Positions 29,035-33,514 of a stretch of DNA of 33,514 nt are shown in pieces. The position numbers and the translations under genes were made by a program. The stretch is taken from positions 1 through 33,514 of IMG/VR virus record IMGVR_UViG_3300011116_000751, one strand, 5' to 3'. Under the pieces are notes generated by a model that saw only the letters and a program-made list of their open reading frames with translations, searched no databases and was not told the origin of the DNA. The stretch comes from a virus. Each line of letters opens with the position of its first letter. Position 1 is the stretch's first letter.

Positions 29035-30518
29035 ATGATTGAGCTCGGTGTCCATTGGCGGGAAGAATCATTCTTTAAAGGAAGTAAAAGGCGCTTCTTC
29101 TTCTTCTTATCTGGTTCTTTAGGTTTTTTATAAGGCGGTCCGTCATACCCTTCACTTGGGCCCTGTTCACTGGGGGCGACTGTAGGGGTTTCATTTATAG
29201 TAGGAAGCTCAACGGGGGCAGAAATAGAAGTTGGAAGCTCGTCGTTAATTTTATTTTTATTAACATCACCGCCAGGTTTGGGTTGTGTAGGACCAGGTTT
29301 GCCTGGTTCTGTACCACCAGGTTTGCCTATGTCTGTACCACCAGGTTTATTTGAATCTTTAAAGGCCCCATCATTAAACGAATTAACTCGAGGATTATTT
29401 AATGTAGTTGGTGATTGAGATTCAGTTGGAGCGGTATTAGGAGTTTTTGCATCTATAGTACTAGCTTTAGTATCAGTCTTAAATGGATTATTATTATAAA
29501 ATGGATTATTAGTTACCGGGGCAGCGTTACGAATTGCGTTGGCAGCAGTAACTGTTTGAGCAACTTTTCCACTAGTACCTGCTTTTACACCTGCGGCGGC
29601 AACTGAAGGTCTAATAACGTCTGGCACTGCTCCGCCACTAGTAACCTTTGTAGCTGCTTTAGCGGCATTTGGTACAAACGTATCAGCAGCGGCTGTAACC
29701 TTTTTAGCAGCATTAACTGATTGAGTAATAGCTGTTGTAGCTTTTCCAGCTGCAGAAGCGCCTGCTGCTCCAGGCCCTAGTGCTATAACACCTGCTGCTA
29801 AACCAGATGCTGTTTTTCCTTTAGCCTGTGTTCCAAGGAACTGCGCACCCTTCATTGCTGAAGTAAGTGCTAAATCACCCGCACTAACTACTTTAGCGCT
29901 TTTAGCTGTGGCCGCTTCAACTGCAGCGTTTTTAGCCTTTACAGCTGTTGTAATTGCTTTGCTAGTTTTTGGAGCTACAGCATTAGCTACCTTAGCGCCT
30001 TTAACTGCTGCGTTAAGGCCAGTAGTACCAGCTTTAATTCCAACACCTGCGCCAGGAACAAGTAGTGCGGCTGTACCAATTACATTAAGAGCACCTAACC
30101 CAGCGTCTCCAACAGCTGAAGCTGCTGATTTAGCACGATTAACTTTGACACCCTCTGCATTTTTTCCAGTAATAACTTCTTTAGCATTGTTTACCGCTGC
30201 TTTAAAAGAACCAACTCCAAACAAAATATCAGCTGCGCCTCCAGCTATTTGTTCTTTAGTAATTCCAGGACCTTTTGCAGGTTCAGGGGCGACAGGGCCT
30301 GAGTATGAGTAACCGCCACCTGCGCGTGAAGACGCAGATGCAGCTTGTGCGGCAGTTGGAAGATTAGCACTTCCAGTTGATGTATTAACATTAGAAAACT
30401 GTTTTGAAAGGTTAGGTAAGTCAGAGGCGCTTGGTGATTGAACTGCAGGCATACTAGGAGCTTTTGTAGGGGCTTCTCCACCGCCATCAAATCTAGCAAT
30501 TCCGGGTTGTACGTACAC
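29031..30518 (-). CDS. Ala-rich putative virion-internal protein (495 aa)
   Basis: Starts at GTG 30518 with GAGG 6 bases upstream. Residues about 95-330 are Ala/Val/Lys-rich helices with weakly hydrophobic stretches (VGDAGLGALNVIGTAALLVPGAG; TASGLAAGVIALGPGAAGASA), which might pair with membranes. Residues about 395-450 hold Gly-Lys-Pro repeats (KPGGTDIGKPGGTEPGKPGP), and the end is very basic (KEPDKKKKKRLLLPLKND). No family recognised. The size, Ala-rich helices and basic tail fit an ejected internal protein or virion component, but that is inference. It is the largest gene in a row of small basic genes. Confidence 0.5.
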   Translation of the reverse strand: MYVQPGIARFDGGGEAPTKAPSMPAVQSPSASDLPNLSKQFSNVNTSTGSANLPTAAQAASASSRAGGGYSYSGPVAPEPAKGPGITKEQIAGGAADILFGVGSFKAAVNNAKEVITGKNAEGVKVNRAKSAASAVGDAGLGALNVIGTAALLVPGAGVGIKAGTTGLNAAVKGAKVANAVAPKTSKAITTAVKAKNAAVEAATAKSAKVVSAGDLALTSAMKGAQFLGTQAKGKTASGLAAGVIALGPGAAGASAAGKATTAITQSVNAAKKVTAAADTFVPNAAKAATKVTSGGAVPDVIRPSVAAAGVKAGTSGKVAQTVTAANAIRNAAPVTNNPFYNNNPFKTDTKASTIDAKTPNTAPTESQSPTTLNNPRVNSFNDGAFKDSNKPGGTDIGKPGGTEPGKPGPTQPKPGGDVNKNKINDELPTSISAPVELPTINETPTVAPSEQGPSEGYDGPPYKKPKEPDKKKKKRLLLPLKNDSSRQWTPSSII

Positions 30519-30520
30519 AG

Positions 30521-30781
30521 CTACCTCGCGTCCATATTGCGCTTCTGACGGTTTAATCCATCAGAGGCTGTCTTAGATACATTGTATCTTCCATAAGAGG
30601 CTTTTGGCCCGTCATACTGACCGTTATGTATAACTCGCAGCTCTTCTACTTTGCTTTTCTTATTCTGGCCTTTAAATGGCGTCTTAGCTGTTTTTTTAAT
30701 AGCTGCTTTCTTTTTACGTTTAGGGTGGCCTTCTCCTAAAGCGCGCTCAGAACGCGTACGTCCTACGGCTGGGTCTTTCAT
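30521..30781 (-). CDS. Basic hypothetical protein (86 aa)
   Basis: Starts MKDPAVGRTRSERALGEGHP, then KRKKKAAIKKTAKTPFKGQ and a more ordered end (ELRVIHNGQYDGPKASYGRY). Strongly basic, nucleic-acid-binding-like. ATG 30781 overlaps the upstream stop by four bases (ATGA). Function unknown. Confidence 0.6.
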   Translation of the reverse strand: MKDPAVGRTRSERALGEGHPKRKKKAAIKKTAKTPFKGQNKKSKVEELRVIHNGQYDGPKASYGRYNVSKTASDGLNRQKRNMDAR

Positions 30782-31230
30782 GCTTTCATCTCCCTTGGAG
30801 GGTTATATCTACGCGTACGTGATTTGCTTGTCATAGGTAAACGATTTCCAGTGCTTTTATCTAACAAAGCAGAGTTAACAATTTTAGTAATGCCGTGCAC
30901 AGAAACAGGTTTTCCCTTTTTAGCAGTGACTTCAGACTCTGTTGCTTCTTTAGGCTCGTCTACGCCAAGTACATCTAGTTTTCTTAAAGCTTTTTTATCT
31001 GTCTCTATTGAACCAAAAGGAAGGTCTCCATGTATAACTGTAGTGGTAGTAGGTTCATAGAATACTTCTTTAGAAATGCGATGCATTCCAGGCAAACTCT
31101 CTGCAACCCCAGCGTCGGTAGTCCAGTGCAGACCCGCCCCTTTAGATTTATCTACTGAGGGGCTATTTAACCCTCTGTGTACAGGTACGCTAAGTTCAGG
31201 TTGAACCCACTGACTTTCGCTACGATTCAT
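30778..31230 (-). CDS. Putative ADP-ribosyltransferase-like protein (150 aa)
   Basis: The pattern VPVHRGLNS (R19), GAGLHWTTDAGVAESL (H35-W36-T37-T38) and ESEVTAKKGKPVSVHGITKI (E98 and E100) fits the R - S/T-T - ExE signature of ARTT-type mono-ADP-ribosyltransferases, in the right order. HIG-like strand VIHGDLPFG lies between. It is short for such an enzyme (about 100 residues of core) and the second motif is HWTT instead of STS, so the call is tentative. An enzyme of this kind could modify host proteins or RNA. ATG 31230 overlaps the upstream zinc mini-gene (ATGA). A basic tail follows (SKSRTRRYNPPREMKA). Confidence 0.45.
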   Translation of the reverse strand: MNRSESQWVQPELSVPVHRGLNSPSVDKSKGAGLHWTTDAGVAESLPGMHRISKEVFYEPTTTTVIHGDLPFGSIETDKKALRKLDVLGVDEPKEATESEVTAKKGKPVSVHGITKIVNSALLDKSTGNRLPMTSKSRTRRYNPPREMKA

Positions 31231-31316
31231 CGTTCACATACACATTTGCATAGGTTAGATACACAAGTGCCGTGGTCTAGTTCGTGACCACACTTTTTGC
31301 AAAACTCAATACTCAT
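31227..31316 (-). CDS. Cysteine-rich mini-protein, zinc-ribbon type (29 aa)
   Basis: MSIEFCKKCGHELDHGTCVS then NLCKCVCER. CxxC at 6 and 9, and further cysteines at 18, 23, 25 and 27, with two histidines. AAGGA precedes ATG 31316, and both borders are ATGA overlaps, so translation is likely in spite of the small size. Confidence 0.55.
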   Translation of the reverse strand: MSIEFCKKCGHELDHGTCVSNLCKCVCER

Positions 31317-31489
31317 TTATTTCCTTTATCAGGGTTTCCCACGTGCAGAGCTGCATCTTCATGGGCGGTTAGTGCATGGTCATTGGAATTGTGCTCAACA
31401 AGTAAGCCTTTACCAAATCGCGCCTTACTATCTTTAAAAGCTTTAAAATCAATTACGCGCTCGCGCCTGTGTGCTCTATCTTCTGCCAT
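31313..31489 (-). CDS. Small hypothetical protein (58 aa)
   Basis: Starts MAEDRAHRRERVIDFKAFKD and contains HALTAHEDAALHVGNPDKGNK. AGGAG lies upstream of ATG 31489; the stop overlaps the next start (ATGA). Mixed charge with four histidines. Function unknown. Confidence 0.6.
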   Translation of the reverse strand: MAEDRAHRRERVIDFKAFKDSKARFGKGLLVEHNSNDHALTAHEDAALHVGNPDKGNK

Positions 31490-31503
31490 AGTTGTATTCT
31501 CCT

Positions 31504-31731
31504 CTATTTGCTTGCGCGTGAAAGCATGTACTCTTGATATGCAGGCAGCATAAGAGAAATTAATACTTCTTTGTTATCTTTATGTTTTTCCTCAAAATGG
31601 TCAAGCCAATTAGTTGCGCTAAAGGTTGCGTGCGCACAGCCATTATTTACATCATCCCAGCAAAGCTTGGCAAAGCGAGAGGCGGGCCCAGCAGTGTCTA
31701 ACTGCTCCCATAGCCATGTAACAAATCTCAT
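31504..31731 (-). CDS. YozE-SAM-like small protein (75 aa)
   Basis: Pattern MRFVTWLWEQLDTAGPASRFAKLCWDDV...WLDHFEEKH.....VLISLMLPAYQEYML resembles small helical proteins of actinophages with a YozE/SAM-like fold (WL..Q.....P...A......D...HL........A..EY). Two cysteines, no zinc set. Function unknown. First gene of the long coupled row running leftwards to about 22.4 kb, so a promoter should lie in 31732-31927. Confidence 0.6.
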   Translation of the reverse strand: MRFVTWLWEQLDTAGPASRFAKLCWDDVNNGCAHATFSATNWLDHFEEKHKDNKEVLISLMLPAYQEYMLSRASK

Positions 31732-31927
31732 GCAGAAAGTATGCCACTTTCGAGAAGAAAATTAGTGCCTTACACCAAAACAGTTATCCCGAGGCTACAC
31801 TCTATGAAACGTAGCAATGGCTAGACACTTTGTGCGCCCCGGGTACAACATGCGCAGACAATCGACCTGGTGCTCTGCATCACCGTGGGTAGGTTTACCC
31901 TCCCATATTCCCGAAGGAATGACAAAC
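31732..31927. other. Gene-poor gap between two small minus-strand genes
   Basis: 196 bp. Contains small inverted repeats: ATTCC-CGAA-GGAAT (31907-31920) and GGGTA-GGTT-TACCC (31888-31901), both just downstream of the 50-aa gene stop on the minus strand, possibly a weak terminator pair. No convincing promoter is visible for the 31731 gene, although one is expected. Confidence 0.4.
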
Positions 31928-32080
31928 TTAAAAGATTAGTTCGAGATTGAAGTAGTCCTCTACGCAGTCTTCACAGACAAGGGCGATATATTCAAATGGC
32001 TCAAGTCTAAACTTTCGCGCGGTTGAGACCGGGATACTATCCTCTGGCTCCATACGGGCGTTGCATACATTACACTTCAT
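31928..32080 (-). CDS. Zinc-ribbon mini-protein (50 aa)
   Basis: MKCNVCNARMEPEDS with CxxC at 3 and 6, and VCEDCVEDYFN with CxxC at 36 and 39: a classic four-cysteine zinc ribbon. AAGGAG lies 6 bases before ATG 32080, a strong start. Function unknown; similar small ribbons surround it. Confidence 0.68.
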   Translation of the reverse strand: MKCNVCNARMEPEDSIPVSTARKFRLEPFEYIALVCEDCVEDYFNLELIF

Positions 32081-32148
32081 TGGTTTCTCCTTAGCTACTG
32101 CCTAAGATAGTTTACATTAAAATTGGTATAAAAAGATAGTTGAGTGGG

Positions 32149-32364
32149 CTACTCTAGCGAAATCTCAATCGCAACGATGGTAGGGCAGGGATATTCAACA
32201 TAGTAGTCAATATCTGCTGTACACATCTGGCAGACGGGATTTGTAAAGTATTCACTGCATATGGGCTTATGCAGGTCCACAACCGCAAGAAGGGCATCTT
32301 TCATAAAGATTGCATCGTTATTGGTCATAGGGGCTATCAATGCTAGTAAGTTATCGTGTGTCAT
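32149..32364 (-). CDS. Conserved actinophage-type small protein with CxxC and YPCPT (71 aa)
   Basis: MTHDNLLALIAPM... then ALLAVVDLHKP, CQMCTADI, VEYPCPTIVAIE. The pattern of a helix ending LHKP, a CxxC and a terminal YPCPTI.AI is familiar from small actinophage and actinobacterial proteins. Two to four cysteines and one histidine could bind zinc. ATG 32364 overlaps the previous stop (ATGA). Function unknown. Confidence 0.7.
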   Translation of the reverse strand: MTHDNLLALIAPMTNNDAIFMKDALLAVVDLHKPICSEYFTNPVCQMCTADIDYYVEYPCPTIVAIEISLE

Positions 32365-32483
32365 AGCTTATCCCTACAATCAGCGCATACCTTCTCTGGA
32401 ATGCTATATACAATTATAGTTTTACAATCAGTGGCCCAATTACCGCATTCGCTGCAATAGCCTTTAGTTCCTACTTTAGTCAT
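32361..32483 (-). CDS. Zinc-ribbon mini-protein (40 aa)
   Basis: MTKVGTKGYCSECGNWATDC then VCADCRDKL: CxxC (10 and 13), C20, and CxxC (33 and 36). A minimal zinc ribbon. Stop overlaps the next start (ATGA). It is the first supported minus-strand gene left of the strand switch. Confidence 0.62.
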   Translation of the reverse strand: MTKVGTKGYCSECGNWATDCKTIIVYSIPEKVCADCRDKL

Positions 32484-32558
32484 AGGCGCACCATACCTCA
32501 TCGGCTACTGCCTGGCAAATATAGGTAATAGCGATGCGTGAGCCCTGGTGGCCTCCCC

Positions 32559-32567
32559 TGTGGATAA
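32559..32567. promoter_or_regulatory. Perfect DnaA box
   Basis: TGTGGATAA on the plus strand (TTATCCACA on the minus strand), identical to the consensus 9-mer. A single box only; it may be a DnaA-controlled promoter site, part of an origin, or chance. Confidence 0.4.
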
Positions 32568-32568
32568 C

Positions 32569-32655
32569 TCACTTAACCGTGGGGGGGTCTAGAAGTCTGA
32601 GAGTTTCCTGAGAGTCGTAGTCATGGGAATAAATACTGCTAGTCTCTTGTTCCAT
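32569..32655 (-). CDS. Possible 28-aa leader peptide
   Basis: MEQETSSIYSHDYDSQETLR then LLDPPTVK. AAGGGG lies 8 bases before ATG 32655. No homology seen; it could be a leader ORF of the minus-strand transcript or a chance reading frame. Confidence 0.3.
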   Translation of the reverse strand: MEQETSSIYSHDYDSQETLRLLDPPTVK

Positions 32656-32708
32656 TAGTAGCCCCTTGTGCGCGCGCATTTTGCGAAGGCACCCCGCGGC
32701 TTTGCAGA

Positions 32709-32737
32709 TTGACAATTCTATAGCGTAATTCCATAAC
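32709..32737 (+). promoter_or_regulatory. Sigma70-type promoter for the plus-strand genes
   Basis: TTGACA (32709-32714), 17-base spacer, CATAAC (32732-32737, 4 of 6 matches to TATAAT). Start of transcription expected near 32744, about 20 bases before ATG 32766. Confidence 0.6.
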
Positions 32738-32765
32738 CCTACTAACGAAAGGGGTGTCTATCGCT

Positions 32766-33095
32766 ATGTGCGAAGACTATCCATGTTGTGGGCACACAGA
32801 CGGACTCGGTTGCGACTGGGTTTCTCCTAATGAGATTGTGCCCTGTAATCTATGTATCGAGGCGCGCAAGCCCTCTCCATATCACGCAGGTTGGGCAGGT
32901 TCATGCCCTACTGTGCGCGAGAATAAACGCCAAGAATCTGCACGCGAAGCAGTACCCGAAGGCTTCGAGTGTGATGAGTGCGGTGAGTCTGAGGATAAGC
33001 ACTCAGACTTTGATTCCCTATGCTTCAACTGTGGTGAAGATGCTCATCATTACCATACGCAAATGCTTATCGAACAAGGTTACTTCGATAACTAA
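32766..33095 (+). CDS. Cysteine-rich protein with several zinc sites (109 aa)
   Basis: Starts MCEDYPCCGHTDGLGCDW; an upstream in-frame GTG (32754) is too close to the AAAGGGG site. Cysteine pairs: CCGH near 7-10, PCNLC near 26-30, FECDEC near 68-72, LCFNCGEDAHHYH near 85-97. Altogether at least two zinc ribbons. The start MCEDxPCCGH and the whole design are common in small actinophage proteins of unknown function. First gene after the plus-strand promoter. A long perfect hairpin follows. Confidence 0.72.
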   Translation: MCEDYPCCGHTDGLGCDWVSPNEIVPCNLCIEARKPSPYHAGWAGSCPTVRENKRQESAREAVPEGFECDECGESEDKHSDFDSLCFNCGEDAHHYHTQMLIEQGYFDN

Positions 33096-33103
33096 GTAGT
33101 AAA

Positions 33104-33134
33104 GGGGAGGCGCAAGGCGCGCCTCCCCTCTCTT
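33104..33134 (+). terminator. Strong hairpin between the two plus-strand genes
   Basis: Perfect 10-bp inverted repeat GGGGAGGCGC / GCGCCTCCCC (33104-33113 and 33119-33128), loop AAGGC, followed by TCTCTTT. Likely a partial terminator or a 5' stem for the next message. Confidence 0.72.
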
Positions 33135-33150
33135 TAAGAAAGGCATAACT

Positions 33151-33429
33151 ATGCAAAAGACATCTATATCTAAAGACTTATTCCCTTACTATCTACAGGC
33201 TCGCGCTTGGCTTGTTCAACGGCGCGAGGAATATCGCAAGGAGTGCGCGGAGTGGAGTGCGAAAGGCTTTCGCCCTCACTACTGTATACACGGCGTGAAT
33301 ATGTGGGTTGATTATGATTGCGCTTGCGCGGAGTGCGAGTTAGACGATAGGTCTGACATACAGATAGCGCGCGACATGGCAAGGCGCGAGTTCGCCAGGC
33401 GCCTAGCGATGGTAGCCATGCAAGACTAG
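33151..33429 (+). CDS. Actinophage-type small protein with CIHG...CxxCE motif (92 aa)
   Basis: Helical N-terminal half (YYLQARAWLVQRREEYRKEC), then HYCIHGVNMWVDYDCACAECEL (residues about 43-64): Cys/His set CxHG...CxCxxCE, probably binding one zinc. The CIHG....DYD..C..CE pattern is common in small proteins of actinophages. The C-terminal helix is Arg-rich (IARDMARREFARRL). AAAGG lies upstream of ATG 33151. Function unknown. Confidence 0.72.
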   Translation: MQKTSISKDLFPYYLQARAWLVQRREEYRKECAEWSAKGFRPHYCIHGVNMWVDYDCACAECELDDRSDIQIARDMARREFARRLAMVAMQD

Positions 33430-33438
33430 CAAGTAAAC

Positions 33439-33468
33439 AGGCGCTCCCGAAAGGGAGCGTTTGTTTGT
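33439..33468 (+). terminator. Intrinsic terminator after the last plus-strand gene
   Basis: CGCTCCC (33442-33448), GAAA loop, GGGAGCG (33453-33459), followed by TTTGTTTGTG. A textbook rho-independent terminator on the plus strand. Confidence 0.85.
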
Positions 33469-33514
33469 GTTGAGCACCTTACCCTACGCCACGCCTATAC
33501 AAAAGCTTCGCTTT

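Larger units (their letters stand above)
32484..32765. promoter_or_regulatory. Strand-switch control region
   Basis: 282-bp region between minus-strand genes to the left and plus-strand genes to the right. It holds a perfect DnaA box (32559-32567), a run of seven G (32581-32587), a GCGC-rich stretch (32670-32680), a good plus-strand promoter (32709-32737) and a possible 28-aa minus-strand ORF (32569-32655). Confidence 0.5.

Noticed and set aside
29031-30518. Tape measure protein
   Set aside because: The Ala-rich helices are suggestive, but 495 aa is short, no tail tube or chaperone genes flank it, and its neighbours are small basic genes.
31790-31930. 44-codon open frame on the minus strand (KFVIPSGIWEGKP...)
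   Set aside because: Has no ATG/GTG/TTG near its upstream end; joining it to the 50-aa zinc ribbon would need a +1 frameshift at TTT-TAA with no other support. An open frame of this length is not improbable by chance.
32104-32141. Direct repeat AAGATAGTT (32104-32112 and 32133-32141)
   Set aside because: Nine bases in an AT-rich gap; may be chance, and no promoter frame can be fixed around it.
1-33514. tRNA genes, integrase, attachment sites
   Set aside because: No cloverleaf-like sequence with conserved arms, no integrase motif and no tRNA-like end were noticed on reading both strands.

Overview
The window is a piece of a tailed-phage genome (Caudoviricetes). Most genes lie on the minus strand in overlapping, translationally coupled rows (TAATG, ATGA, TTGA or GTGA junctions). 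A large terminase, a portal, a scaffold-like coiled-coil protein and an N4-gp56-type major capsid protein sit in the usual packaging-to-head order. The host is probably an actinobacterium. The reasons are a secreted transglycosylase of the actinobacterial SLT/Rpf-like kind, a DUF7455-type zinc protein, an actinophage-style membrane protein with the GGSSLxD motif, and a CHAP endolysin. The moderate GC content and the many collagen-like and glycine-rich fibre proteins suggest an uncultured freshwater phage, but this is inference and no database was searched.

Layout from left to right. 1-7.5 kb: host-contact genes. Two related three-gene modules (collagen-like fibre, small beta-rich protein, glycine-rich protein) follow a 354-aa neck or fibre-adaptor candidate. 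7.6-14.3 kb: head genes (small head protein, major capsid, scaffold, portal, two small proteins, terminase), with hairpins at several gene borders. 14.4-16.4 kb: small genes read before the terminase, including a KTSC-domain protein, two zinc-finger proteins and a one-TM holin-like protein. 16.56-17.1 kb: a secreted lytic transglycosylase alone on the plus strand, ending in a shared hairpin terminator. 17.2-22.3 kb: a second block of virion-surface genes on the minus strand: a protein with three inserted beta modules, small DUF6171/DUF6321-like proteins, a lectin-like fibre with a cysteine-rich insert, and a 695-aa collagen-like fibre. 22.4-26.3 kb: small basic proteins, CHAP endolysin, a membrane protein with an EF-hand-like loop, a previously uncalled 56-aa two-TM holin candidate, and a remarkable SUEL-lectin / proline-stalk / C-terminal-anchor protein. 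26.3-31.7 kb: about fifteen small overlapping genes, many Lys-rich, including HNH and endonuclease VII genes and a possible ADP-ribosyltransferase. 31.9-32.7 kb: cysteine-rich mini-proteins. 32.5-32.8 kb: a strand-switch region with a perfect DnaA box and a good plus-strand promoter. 32.77-33.43 kb: two plus-strand cysteine-rich genes, each followed by a strong hairpin.

How it fits together: terminase, portal, scaffold and capsid build and fill the head. The collagen-like, glycine-rich and lectin-like proteins probably form fibres that recognise the host. The endolysin with one or two holin candidates opens the cell, while the plus-strand transglycosylase is a second wall enzyme under separate control. 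No tape measure, tail tube, sheath, polymerase or integrase gene is visible, so those genes must lie outside this window. The most unusual items are the lectin-stalk protein in the lysis cluster (its signal peptide lies upstream of any normal start codon), the duplicated fibre modules, the cysteine-rich insert in a lectin-like fibre, and the possible ADP-ribosyltransferase.
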